Positions 9,987-20,937 of a DNA stretch of 64,000 nucleotides are shown here, piece by piece. Under the pieces are notes generated by a model. The model was not told where the DNA came from, made no database searches, and was given only the letters and a program-made list of their open reading frames with translations. Every line of letters starts with the position of its first letter. Positions within the stretch are counted from its first letter, which is position 1. Source of the DNA: Rhipicephalus microplus. Lineage: Eukaryota; Arthropoda; Arachnida; Ixodida; Ixodidae. The stretch is from contig NC_134707.1 in NCBI RefSeq assembly GCF_043290135.1, forward strand, positions 74,396,508-74,460,507, in the 5' to 3' direction. The position numbers were made by a program, and so were the translations under genes.

Positions 9987-10596
9987 TGGTTGCTGACCTT
10001 CGGGGCAGTGATGAATATTCTGTATTGACCATGAACTTTCAGAGGCTAGAAATGAAAGTAAATATGCCCCTTAGGAAAACACTGGTGTAGGTCAAGCAAC
10101 ATTGTAGAGTGTAGTCAGAAAATTAAGGCCATAAACGTCTGAAGTAATTCATGATACAGTACTGTCACGGAGTAAGTGAGACAAAGTGTGGTGCTTAGTT
10201 TTTAAATTTGCATAGTACTTACTGCTTTTCAAAGCCGATGGTGTAAATATAAACGTACGGGCTTTATTGGCTAGGTATGGAATGTTCCAATATGACGTAA
10301 TTGTGATTTTCATTTTCGCGTCGAAAGCACATAGCCTTTGTGCCGATACTTCTTTGTGTGAAGTGGGGTACGGCGAAAATAGGCAGATAACTAATTTTAC
10401 TTGGCGATACGCAAGGTAACTAGTCAAATTAGAGCGTACATCAAGTAACGTACATGAGTAGTCAATAATTATCCGCTACATCAAAAGCAGTTGCCATAGA
10501 GACTACATGTGTGCGTTCAACGTGCTTGTCCACTGAAGTAAATATCTTATTTGATTACTGCACAAGGTCACAAGTCGTTCACGCAAATGAGCGAGG
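9987..10596. other. Unannotated spacer between duplicated segments
   Basis: AT-rich; nothing recognised. Confidence 0.45.
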
Positions 10597-10802
10597 CTCT
10601 TTTTGTCAGGAGAATTTATTACTCTGGCTATACAGAGTAATTATCTATATCGAAAGAATGAAAAAAATCCAAGAAAATTTATACAGCTTTATGAACTACA
10701 GAAAAATACAAACGTGACAGAAATTATTGAAGTATGGTTTTGCGAAAATTGCGTAGGTATGACAATTCCCACGCTGCAGTGTGCATGCGGTGAAAACTCG
10801 TT
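10597..10802. repeat. Duplicated segment, copy 2 (empty SINE site)
   Basis: Paralogue of 9529-9986 without the SINE. Several substitutions separate the two, so the duplication is not recent. Confidence 0.85.
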
Positions 10803-11392
10803 GTGTAGCAATGTCAAAAACAAGCGTTGATGCAAGCGAACGTTCGAAATTGGGCGCCAATGCACCAGATCACACGTCTTCACTCCTGCATACCAGCAGT
10901 GCCAGCATCACTCACTCACAGTGTGCAATACAATGTATACAGTTGGGTCGATGCGCGCTTATCTTCAGCACGCACGGTGGAAGCAGGGCAAGGAGAGCAC
11001 ATGCACATTGCACATGCGCGGGAACTTCATTAGCATTAAAAAAAGCCATAGGGGGCGCAAAGTAGAGGGCAGATAAGAAGGGGTGCGTGACGAGCCAGGG
11101 GGCTTTTCGGTGGCCGGCGAGCGATGGATGCGGCATCGGTCGTGCTAGGCGTGAAGGGTGTTTCCTCCGCGCGTTCTACACAGGCGGGGCCTCACCGGTT
11201 TTGGGGGAGTCCGATATAAGGTGAGCCGATGGTCCGTATCGGCTTTCCTACCATTGTTTCGCTGTGTATGTTCCATTGACCGCCAGTCTGCGGTATTTGT
11301 TTGTTTGGGTTTTTCGGTATGCAATGCTCTTGAGTTCTGGTAAAAGTACAGTTCGTGAGGGTGATAACCCAACGTACTCAAAGTCTAGTGTT
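10803..11392 (+). other. Leader of gypsy-2, possible LTR or promoter region
   Basis: GC-richer sequence upstream of the gag-like frame. It contains GATATAAGG near 11211, a TATA-like word. A 5' LTR would be expected here, but no second LTR copy exists in the window, because the element is lost after about 21540, so LTR limits cannot be set. Confidence 0.3.
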
Positions 11393-11581
11393 ATGCCCGA
11401 CAAGGCGCTACAGGCGTCTGCTCCAGATACGTCTCGTATCATCGAGAAGCAGACGACGCGGATAGATTGCAAGGCAACACCAGACCACAGTTTTCGCTTA
11501 CCGCTGGTCGTGCCTACACGCGAGGGACATGCGGACAAGAAATCAGTCCAAGACTTTTTGCAAGAGTTACAAGATTATCGC
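11393..11581 (+). pseudogene. gypsy-2 gag, N-terminal part
   Basis: From the ATG at 11393 the frame reads 63 codons, ending in ...FLQELQDYR at 11581, where a 7.7-kb insertion begins. It resumes in the same frame at 19264 after a 12-bp target duplication. The wording 'SVQDFLQELQDYR' resembles the start of Ty3/gypsy-type gag domains. The frame is open past 11581 only by chance, reading into inserted DNA. Confidence 0.7.
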
Positions 11582-12019
11582 ATCCTGCCATATTGGCAGC
11601 GCACATTTAGAGGGTGTGCACACAAATTCCCTTCACAGATTTCCCAGCAGGCCTCCACTGCTGGGCTGTGCAAATTTTACATATTGTTGATTTTGGTTAA
11701 CGTCCCTGCCTTTCCTCTCTATTTATCTGTCTCTCTCTCTCTACACTCAAAGGGAAAATTATCCGAAAAGGAAGTAACGAAGCCCAATTGGCGCGCGCGA
11801 TAAACGGATATACCGTTGCGGAGCATCCACAGAGGAAAGCGTGGCGCGTGAAACTAAAGTGCCAACCACTGGCACGCGTTCGCTCGCGTCTACGCGTCAA
11901 AAGCGTCAAATGCGCCTCTCGGCGTCGGCTTCGGAGGGGAATACGCGAGCAGGCGCGAGGGATCAAGCCGGGCTTGATATTTCGCCTCGCGTACGCTACG
12001 TCACCACGCGTACAGCGGT

Positions 12020-12061
12020 GCCAACCAACCAGAGGCCGCGCGCCAACCAACCAGAGGCCGC
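12020..12061. repeat. 20-bp direct repeat pair in H1
   Basis: gccaaccaaccagaggccgc occurs at 12020-12039 and 12042-12061, close to the left terminal repeat of H1, whose end shares the word GCCAACC. Confidence 0.8.
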
Positions 12062-14100
12062 GATGACTCCGAATGCTGTGCCTAATGGCCGCCGCTTCGA
12101 AGGCACAGCCGAGTGCTGAAAGCAAGCATGAAAACTACTCCTAACGTTCCTGAATGACCGCTTCGTAATCTAGAACGACAACGAAACGACGAACGACTGC
12201 GAGTGCTACCAGCGTGACGCGGTTTCGTGCCGAGTTCGAGCGACGCCGACAAATCCAGCGAATGCCGGCCGGCTATGCTAGCGCCGGACCCCTGTGCGAT
12301 CGTCGGCCGAGCGAAAGGAGCATGTCGGTGTTCTTGTGCTTTCATCTGTGACTTTCTGTGCTAAAAACGAGTGCGAACATACTTCGGAGGTTCGAAGGTT
12401 TGAGCGTGAGCCCTCGCGAACCGCGGAGGCAATTCAGATCGGTGTCATCTGCATCCAGCGCAGGCCTCTACCATCTAGTTCGTATGAACCAGCACATGCG
12501 AGGCACATCGGCTGAAAAAAACTCTACGGTAGTTTCCGTCGCAACATAGACACCATATACGACGACCGAAATATCGCGTAGGTCATACGGAGGAGTTTTT
12601 ATCTGCACTGTGTTTGTGTTTGTTTTCAACATCAATATTCGTCATCGCTGAAAGCGAACCTCGCACTAGCCAACACATTTCCGTGATGTGAAAACGTACG
12701 TACTTGTATAAGTGTATTCGCGAATTGTATGACGCGGAAACATTCGTTGGCTTCGGTGCTAATCGTTTTTGTGTGTTGCCAAGCTAATCATAAGCGTGCG
12801 CTGGTTGGTAGCAGTGAGATGCGACTTCGTGTCGGGTACCAGCGACGCTGACACACTGGGCTGTCAGCGGTCTCATTTCCATTCACGTACAAGACAGAAA
12901 CTCGAGCGTGCGTCGCTGTGGTGATCGAAAAAGAAAGTTGCATGATTAAGTGCTGCTGGTATTGCCTGCTATTTCACTTCTCGCTTCTTCTGCTTCTGTG
13001 CTACGCTCAGTAGCACATACGTTGTTTGGAGGCATTCTAACACACACATTCTTAATTTGTAGTTCATTCTGATACTCATAGCTATAGGCATACAATGGCG
13101 CTTCTCCGTCATTTTACAGTTTACTATAACATAACGCGCGATCTGTTTACAGCTGGACAGATAACTGAAAACCTTGTGAGAAGCACCTGATTTGAAATCA
13201 GCTGCACGATGACACGATTGTGGGAAGAGAAGATCACCACATGTATGCACAGAATGAATGAAGGTACACTAGTATGGTACTGCACTTTGTGTAGAAGAAA
13301 TGCAAAAAGTACCTCATGTGACTTATGAGTCCTTTCAGAGCTGTGCTTGTATTTATCTGTGCCTCCAGACTGTAATGAGCTCAATATATTCGATGGTTCT
13401 GAACATTGAATATTTGTATGTGTTTCCAAGGAGTCCTTCATTTCTGTTCGGTTTTTTAGTATATGCATTAACTTGGATTATATATACGCATTCACTTAAG
13501 CATATTCTGTGTAGTTCTGTTGGAAAACTTGCCAAAACTTCTGTACGGTGCTCTGGTGCAATCCTTTGATCAGTATCTGTCCCATCAAAAATTTTTGGCA
13601 TGCTTTATTGCATTATAGTGTATTTTGACAATTAATGACATGCTAAAGCCACAGTGCTTGGCTGTAATCTCAAAACCAATGTCTGTCTCATCAAGAAGTG
13701 TCAGATGCATTTTGTAGATGTTAAAGGATATTTAAACTACCAGCAAAGTGCTGAAGTCTTCAACACAGCACTGATCCGCAATCACCACCCAGCTTAGAAA
13801 CCATTTGTAGAGTTCTCTAACACGTTCAAATAAAGTTATCAAACACTGGATTGATCTACTTGGTTCGAATCCTAATACCACTGTGTCTGACTTTTTGGAG
13901 GCACTTGTATTATAATAATGTCCTATTTCTCTCATTTATTACAGGGGTGCACTCAAGGGTAGTGATATTTGTTTACCTTGGCACACTTAATGTGATATTA
14001 CTGTTTATATTGTTTCATTTTGTATATATGTATGCCACTTTTGCAGTAGCCTCACAGTGAGCAGCTGTATTTGAAAATAAATAAATATACCATCCGAAAG
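12062..14100. other. H1 interior without recognised gene
   Basis: GC-rich to about 12600, then AT-rich. The longest frames are about 60-115 codons with no domain I recognise. From about 13540 there are scattered, highly diverged words of the 113-bp array. Confidence 0.5.
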
Positions 14101-14104
14101 TGTT

Positions 14105-15990
14105 CAACGCTGTGCTCGGTTCCAATCTAGTCGCTAATATCTGTTGCATCGTGATGTGTCGGGTATATTTATTGCATTGGAGAACATTTTGGCTGCCTTC
14201 CATGCAGGGTTCAGTTCCAGTATTATGACTGATATCTGTGACTTCATGAAGAGTTAGACGCGGTTTGTCGTTTTAGAGAATACTTTAACTACAGACAACA
14301 TCCAGAAGTCTTTCCTACAAGGTTCAGTTGCAGCCCTATAGCCAATATCTGTCTTATTATGAAAACTTCAAGTACAGTTAGTTGCATTAGAGCATATTTT
14401 GACTACAAAAAATGCCCAGAGGCATTCTACGTAGTGCTTGGTTCCATTCTTATGACAGTATCTGTTGTATCATTAAGAGCCAGATACGGTTTCTTGCATG
14501 ACAGGATATTTCCAATACGCTTATCATTCAAAGCCCTCTGAACAGGGCACAATTACAGCCTCATGACCTAAATTCGTCACATCATGAAGAGTAGGGTGTG
14601 CGTTGTTTCGGCTGCAGACAACGTTTATTTTGGCTGCAGGCCATTTCGGCTGCAGACAACGTTCAAAAGTCTTCTATACAGGGTTCACTTCCAATATTAT
14701 GACTGATAACATTGACTTTATGAACAGTTGGGTGCGGTTTGTCATTTTAGAGAATAATTTGACTAAAGAGAACGTCCAGAAGTCTTTCATACAGGGTTCC
14801 GTTCCAATATTATGACTGATATCTGTGACTTCATGAACAGTTCGGTGTCGTTTGTCGTTTTAGAGAATACTTTTACTAAAGATAACATTCAGAAGTCTTC
14901 CTTACAGGTTTCAGTTCTATAATTATGACCGATATCTGTGACTTCATGAACAATTGGGTGTCGTCTGTCGTTCTAGAGAATACTTTGACTAAAGACAACG
15001 TCCAGAAGCCTTGTATTAACGTTTTAGTTCTAATATTATGACCGATATCTGTCACTTCATGAACAGTTGGGTGTCGTCTGTCGTTCTAGAGAATACTTTG
15101 ACTAAAGACAACGTTCAGAAGTCTTGTATTGAGGTTTCAGTTCTAATATTATGACCGATATCTGTCACTTCATGAACAGTTGGGTGTCGTCTGTCGTTTT
15201 AGAGAATACTTTGACTAAAGACAACGTCCAGAAGTCTTGTATTAACGTTTTAGTTATAATATTATGACCGATATCTGTCACTTCATGAACAGTTGTGTGT
15301 CGTCTGTCGTTCAAGAGAATACTTTGACTAAAGACAACGTCCAGAAGTCTTGTATTAAGGTTTCAGTTATAATATTATGACCGATATCTGTCATTTCATG
15401 AACAGTTGGGTGTCGTCTGTCGTTCTAGAGAATACTTTGACTAAAGACAACGTCCAGAAGTCTTGTATTGAGGTTTCAGTTATAATATTATGACCGATAT
15501 CTGTCACTTCATGAACAGTTGGGTGTCATCTGTCGTTCTAGAGAATACTTTGACTAAAGACAACGTCCAGAAGTCTTGTATTGAGGTTTCAGTTCTAATA
15601 TTATGACCGATATCTTTCACTTCATGAACAGTTGGGTGTCGTCTGTCGTTTTAGAGAATACTTTGACTAAAGACAACGTCCAGAAGTCTTCCAGTGCAAG
15701 GTTCAGTTGAAATATTCTGACCAATATCTGTCACATCATGAAGTGTCAGGCACAGTTAGTTGCATTAGAGCACATTTCGGCTATGGAAAATGCCCGAAGG
15801 CATTCTACGCAGTATTTGGTTCCTATCTTATGACCAATATCTCTTGTGTCAATAAGAACCGGGTGTGCTTTGTTGCATTAGAGGATATTTCGAACACACA
15901 CATCAACCGAAAGCCTGCTACTCTGGCCTCAATTGTAGTCTTATGACTGACTTAAATCTCTCAGATCATGAAGTTGCAGGCGTGATTATT
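14105..15990. repeat. 113-bp tandem array inside H1, about 16-17 units
   Basis: The word 'gac.gatatctgt.acttcatgaa' recurs at 14702, 14815, 14928, 15041, 15154, 15267, 15380, 15493 and 15606, exactly 113 bp apart. More diverged units lie before (14225, 14339, 14453, 14566) and after (15719, 15832, 15945). The 14566-14702 step is 135 bp because of a 22-bp local duplication. The middle units are nearly identical and the edge units diverged, the usual picture of unequal exchange. Confidence 0.93.
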
Positions 15991-16085
15991 AAGTTGACTG
16001 ATATAAAATATGTTGTGTAAATATACTGAAGGTACCAGCATATACAAGATATTGTTAGTAACTTTGGTAGTGCAGGTATAGAAAC

Positions 16086-16290
16086 CCGGTGGTTTGTAAA
16101 CCTGATCAGGAAGGCAGCCACGCCTCATTCACCGCAGAGAGGAGGGGGGGGGGGAAGCTCAATGTCAATTTCATATATTAACATAATAGGGAGGGGGTGC
16201 TAAGTCAGCCCTGGGGAGGGGCACTGGGACAAACTTTTGCCCCCCCCCTTAAGGAGAGCCCTGCACACGCCTATGATAGCCGTACAGTAT
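16086..16290. other. G/C-homopolymer-rich segment of H1
   Basis: Contains a run of about 12 G at 16146 and 'gccccccccct' near 16241. It looks like a non-coding repeat fragment; I cannot name it. Confidence 0.4.
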
Positions 16291-17085
16291 GCTAGACGCG
16301 AATGTTCATTCGCGGGAGCGGCACACGCACCGATGTTGATTTCTGGTGCTACCGCTGTAGTTACTTTGGGCACTGAAATGTCAATTACCTCTAAAATAGT
16401 CTAAACTGTGGTGGTTGAAGCACTATCAACTTGTTAACGTGTTCTCATATCCTCTGAAACATACATTCCCGCTCCAGTTGAGAACGTGCCGTTCTGTGCT
16501 GAACTTGGACAGTTCCAAGCCAAAAGATCAAGCAACATTGCGCATCGGCCTTGGACGCGTGGGCGTCAACGTGGTCGACGCGTGCCAGTAGTTGCACGCC
16601 CTTTTCCTCCACAGGCGCGACTAGACGCTTTTGACGCGTAGGCGCAAGCATACGCGTGCCAGTGGTTGGCACTTAAGGGATGAACCAACCGGGTATTTCA
16701 GGCAGCGCAAAAAGCGTTGCCAAGGTGACCAGGCCTCTCTCTAATCCTCTGCTGACTCAGTCTTTCCCCGTATTTTGCCAGTGGCGGGTCGCGTTGCGCG
16801 CGCTCGGAGTGCTCGACTACGGCCGCCTGGATTCGACGATCTAAGACTTACGACGTGGTGCTTGTGTGTACGCTTGGATGAGCGTAGCTTGCTGCTTTTG
16901 TGTTTCGCTGCACCCATGAAGTCTGGCGCAAGTCTCGATGCGTCACCACGCTGCACTGTATATCTCTGGCTTCAAAATAATCATGACCAACACACGACAG
17001 CAACAGTTCGAAAGGCCAATATGGTGGCCGAGAAAACAACAGGCCTATCGGATATATACTTCAGTCCGACTCAGGGCAGAAAACA

Positions 17086-17323
17086 TTGATTGATATGTGT
17101 GGTTTAACGTCCCAAAACCACCATATGATTATGAGAGACGCCGTAGTGGAGGGCTCCGGATCGCGACCACCTGTAGTTCTTTAACGTGCACCCAAATCTG
17201 AGCACACGGGCCTACAACATTTCCGCCTCCATCGGAAATGCAGCCGCCGCAGCCGGGATTCGAACCCGCGACCTGCGGGTCAGCAGCCAAGTACTTCAGC
17301 CAGTAGACCACCGCGGAGGGGCC
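17086..17323 (-). mobile_element. tRNA-derived SINE in T1a, 238 bp
   Basis: Reverse-orientation copy of the family at 9588. Its flanks gggcagaaaaca (17074-17085) and gggcctaaaaca (17324-17335) are an imperfect 12-bp duplication. T1b has the empty site ('ggtcagaaaacagcgc' read in T1 orientation), which fixes both ends and gives the same 238-bp length as the reference copy. Confidence 0.94.
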
Positions 17324-18300
17324 GGGCCTAAAACAGCGCTTGAGTCCAAGGCAAGTAGGTTATCACTCTTTATTCTACTCTACTTGTCGCATGTGCAATA
17401 CGGATCGCGCTTGCCGGCAACGGGCTCAATCATGTTGTATATTGCACGCACGAAATGTATCGCGAAGGTCAGCTTCGGCGTCTGCAGTTCGCCTGTGCTT
17501 TGCGACTTCTTGGAAATTGGCAGCCATTGCCGTCGGCCTCCCTTACGCTCACTCGTCGAGTGCTCGCCTGTCTTCGCTGCCATTATGAGCTCCGGGCTGA
17601 CGATATTGGGCTGGGAGTCGTCGCTCTGTTGGGAGTCGTCGAAAACACGTTGCGAGTTCTCGTAAAAAGCTTAGTTGTATGTAGCGCGCTGTGTGTGCAC
17701 CAGCACGGGCTGGCGGGCTTTCGCTAGCGTAGGAACTCACTTAAAATTGGTCGCCATTAGAGTTGGCTTTCCAGTCAGTCAGTCGCAAGCAGTTTCGCGC
17801 CAGCCGTTTGCCGCGGCGGCAGGCTCGCGTTTGTGCGCTGCACTCGCTCGAGTTTGTGGAAAAGGGCATTACCCACATTACCGTCGATTTATTCGCATCA
17901 CCGTCGATTTATTCGGCGCTAGCTCCAAACAAGCTAGGCGCTGTTCGTGGCGGTGGCCAAGCGTATGCTCGCTCTCCTGTTCGAAGTTCGCTGGCGGCAG
18001 ACACTCCACGTGCAGCGCCATGCTTGGTCTCGCGTTCGCTTGCTCGAGCTGAACGACGTCACTCGCTTGAGACTCGCCGACATGTTCACGGCACGGTGGT
18101 TCGCGGCGTCGTGGCTGTGGCCGCCGCTCCTAAGCTGTTGCGCTAGGGGACCGAAATGAGACGATGTGCGACATTACAGTGAAATAATTAGCACGTCCTA
18201 TTTCACGTTTGTTTTCGATTCACCTTGCACGTACTTGTGGTATGCATTTGTATTCATACTCTGTCACGTGTGACTCACAATTTTACATACCTATTGTGCA

Positions 18301-18629
18301 GCCGTGGGCACACACCGCGCTGAAGACTGTGTGCGCTGGATTCTGCGATGCCTGTCATTTATCTCTTTCGTCAGAGCAACTTCAAAAGGACTGGGCGAGA
18401 AGTGGAGGTAAAGTTATTTGTGTGACAAATTTTAACGCTTGTTTTTATATTAACGTGCACGTACTTGTCATATGCGTGCATCTTCATCTTCTGTCACGTG
18501 TGTATAACTATTTTTACTATATAATTGTACGTGCAGCCGTGGGTACACACCATGGAGAAGGCTGCGTGCGCTGGCGTCTTCAATGCCTCTCATCTATCGC
18601 TTCCGTCGGAGGAGATCACCAAGGAGTGA
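18301..18629 (+). other. Two exon-like units in T1a
   Basis: Two related blocks start CCGTGGG.ACACA right after 'tattgtgcag' (18300) and 'gtacgtgcag' (18537). The first ends ...AGTGGAG|GTAAAG near 18410, a good splice-donor pattern. The second ends in ...ACCAAGGAGTGA, a stop. In the same phase they read PWAHTALKTVCAG... and PWVHTMEKAACAG...KE*. T1b has both blocks with the same splice-like edges, open frame and stop. They could be a duplicated terminal exon of a gene carried by T1. Expression is unknown. Confidence 0.4.
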
Positions 18630-18966
18630 GCAAAATTTGACAACGAGACTGGACTTGTACACTTCACCTTGAATTCACTTAAAAGAATGGAGAAACTTTA
18701 TGTGTATGTAGAAAAATTAAAAATTTCGATCTCTCACTTTTGTCTTTCGTTGTTGCCGTGACTGCGAAAGCAGTTACACATAGGTGGCTAACTACTTTTT
18801 CGCGTGTTCTTTTCTGAGCAATTCTTTGCTCACTGCGTAGAAAAACAGGCAAAAAAGTATCAGGCCAGGCGTAAAATGAACAAAAAACGATGTTTGAATT
18901 GGAGACAAAAAGTCTATTCGAATGGAGTATTTGAGTGGATGAACCATTTGTCTTGCAAGGTGCAAC

Positions 18967-19150
18967 TGTGAGAACTAATGGTGGCCAGGTAAGATGTACA
19001 TGTGGGGAATAACAGTTTCTCTATAGGGTGTGAATGTGAGGACTAAATGTTAGTTCTTTGAGGTGAATTATTGAACTAACGGCTTTTTACTAAGGTGTAT
19101 ATGTGAGGACTAAATGTTAGTCACTTGAGTTTGTGTGGACTAACTGTTAG
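18967..19150 (+). repeat. Subterminal repeat cluster of T1a
   Basis: The motif TGTGAG(G/A)ACTAA(A)TG(TTAG) occurs near 18967, 19029 and 19092, and in shorter form near 19128, within 290 bp of the right end. T1b has the same cluster (41030-41200, other strand). In many DNA transposons such repeats are transposase-binding sites; that role is inferred here. Confidence 0.7.
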
Positions 19151-19263
19151 ACCCAGTGCCGTTAGTCTTTAGAGGAATTAATGGTTGTGGCAGCCCCATT
19201 TTTTCCCATAAGGAGGAACCACACACCTTTTAGCACTTTTTTGCCTTAGAGTGTATCTCTCTT

Positions 19264-19740
19264 CAAGATTATCGCGTAGCGCAAGCCGTCACAAAAGATA
19301 CTCTTCTGTTACGTGTTCCGCCCATCGCCCTGTATGGCTTTGCCGCCCGTTGTCGTCGTCGTCATCAGTCTTTCGAAGGTTGGTCCTACTTTGAGCAGCT
19401 ATTCCGTGCAGAATTTCTGCCCCACAACTACGTCATTCGCGTGAACGATGAACTTTGCAGGCGTACACAGGGTGAAGAAGAAAGCCTCCACGAATACATA
19501 CGGTCCGTTCAGGAGCTTCACGATCGAGCGGATCCTTCGGCATGTGAAGCGGAAAGAGTGATTTAGGCAGTTAGGCAGTCACATCCGCGTTTTCAGGCGT
19601 TTTTAAGAGGTCGTCCGTTCTCTTCACTCGACGCTCTCGCTAGAGTAGTGGGTGATATTCAGGCCGCGATGTTGTCGGAGCTCGTATACCGACCAACGCT
19701 CCCCCACGAATCCAGTCTCGAGTCGTCCTGTGCGTGGCAT
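19264..19740 (+). pseudogene. gypsy-2 gag, continuation
   Basis: After the second copy of the 12-bp duplication the frame continues from LQDYR into ...VAQAVTKDTLLLRVPP and ...WSYFEQLFRAEFLPHNYV, then RTQGEEESLHEYIRSV, a typical retrotransposon gag pattern. An in-frame TAG at 19564-19566 interrupts it. The same frame goes on with QSHPRFQAFLRGRPFSSL to about 19743, where another stop falls. Confidence 0.85.
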
Positions 19741-19939
19741 GGTTGATCTAACCCGAAGGCTGCACGGACGGCCCTAACAAGGGCTCTAGACCCCTTCAGC
19801 TGCCACAATTTGCCTGCTTCGTTCGCATTCACGTCAAGGACCCAGGAACGTGGGACACCCACACCGAGTGCCTCAACCCAAGGTCAGCCTGTAGCGGCCG
19901 CCACCCAATCTAGCGCAGGAGGCACTAGCAGGAACCCTC

Positions 19940-20010
19940 TGATATGCTTCCAAAGTGGAGGCCGGGGCCGCTACAGAAGACAATGCCCAAGCAGACCGTA
20001 CCCTGGCTGC
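19940..20010 (+). pseudogene. gypsy-2 degenerate CCHC zinc knuckle
   Basis: The frame 19810-20040 contains CFQSGGRGRYRRQC, which lines up with a CCHC knuckle but has Ser for the second Cys and Arg for the His, so zinc binding is lost. Confidence 0.65.
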
Positions 20011-20357
20011 CGGGGCAATGACCGAGGCCGGCGATTGTGAGCGCATGCCAATCGCCTGCCAATATTATACCCACCCCCGCGGTCCTATCACTTTACGCAG
20101 GCCCTGGAAAACCTACTGTGCCCGCTACATGGTCTACATTTCATATTCAAGGGCAGCCAAATTCGTCGCAGAGGCCTCGACAACCAGTGTTTTGGTCTTC
20201 GCATCATCCATCCGCCAGGAAGGACGGCCGCGAAAAACCTACGGCAAAGCAGCACATGCCCAAAGAAATAAAGCCGCAGCCTTTCCCGCTCGGACAACTA
20301 CAAGATAACCAAAGACTCGACGCCCCTGCAGAGTGCCCACCATTCGACAGCCAATAA

Positions 20358-20798
20358 GTGCTGTGCAATACGGTTAGCGATCTGCCGTCTCCTGTTCCCC
20401 AGGCTGATAAAGCACCATTCGTGATGGTTATCATGACAGGACTAATAGTCCCGGCTCTTTTAGACACTGCCTCAGCTGTACCTGTTTTTGAGGATTGCAT
20501 CAAGAATGCCTGCGACGTCAAAAGCTTAACTTTGCGGAGGGTAAACATTAATCTGCGTGTGGCTTCTGCTAAAATTGTCCCTTCTACACTTGCAGCTCGT
20601 TTAGCGGTTACACTTGACGAGCGAAAATTTCGTCAGCGTTTTCTACATTTACCCGGACTTTCCTGCCACGTGATCTTGGGACGCAATTTTATATCCAAGT
20701 GGGAAGTTGTGCTTCAATATACGGGCTGGCACCTACTGTCACGGCATCAATGCAAAACCACTCGTGTTTGTGCCTACTTCGCCAGAGCCCCCGTCTAA
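20358..20798 (+). pseudogene. gypsy-2 protease region
   Basis: A 146-codon frame with ALLDTASAVPVF, where a retropepsin active site (DTG) is expected, and HVILGRNFI, matching the conserved downstream 'ILGRDFL' type word. The DTG glycine is Ala and the second Asp is Asn, so the enzyme would be inactive. Confidence 0.75.
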
Positions 20799-20937
20799 TC
20801 TGCTTGCAACAAATGTGCATCCGTTCTTGCAGACCGCAGCTGACTTCTAGACAGTTATCGAAAGCTTCAAAGGGTCATGAAAGCTAAAACTGAAATGTAA
20901 AGAACCCTTAGGCCTTTTGCGGCGATATTCACAGAGG

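Larger units (their letters stand above)
11858..16673. mobile_element. H1: 4.8-kb TIR element inside T1a
   Basis: Terminal inverted repeats 11858-11907 and 16624-16673 match at 46 of 50 positions and start AGTGCCAACCACTGGCACGC. The flanks are TAA on both sides (11855-11857, 16674-16676). T1b lacks this segment and reads straight through the equivalent point. A 3-bp TAA/TTA duplication is typical of PIF/Harbinger elements, so that is my first guess. No transposase or other long frame is visible. Inside: a GC-rich left part to about 12600, an AT-rich middle, and a long 113-bp tandem array. Confidence 0.85.
11744..19253 (+). mobile_element. T1a: TIR DNA transposon, TA target duplication, itself interrupted
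   Basis: The left end is TA|CACTCAAAGGG at 11742-11744 and the right end is GCCTTAGAGTG|TA at 19253-19255, so there are short (about 10-bp) terminal inverted repeats and a TA duplication. Without H1 and the SINE it is about 2.45 kb and matches T1b (40907-43337, reverse orientation) throughout. No transposase is visible, so it is probably non-autonomous. CACT-type ends with a TA duplication are compatible with a Mirage-like CMC element or a mariner-type element; this is a guess. Confidence 0.85.
11582..19263 (+). mobile_element. Composite nested insertion in gypsy-2 gag
   Basis: Bounded by a perfect 12-bp target duplication caagattatcgc (11570-11581 and 19264-19275). The outermost layer is a retroposed fragment, 11582-11743, containing 'ttggttaacgtccctgcct' and ending in a TCTC tract that resumes as TATCTCTCTT at 19254-19263. 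That looks like the pyrimidine-tailed 3' end of a 5'-truncated LINE, as at the end of LINE B. T1a is inserted in the tail. Deleting everything after the first duplication joins gag in frame. Confidence 0.85.

Noticed and set aside
11582..11803. Extension of the 179-codon frame beyond 11581
   Set aside because: After the target duplication the frame reads inserted retroposon and T1a DNA; real gag continues at 19264.
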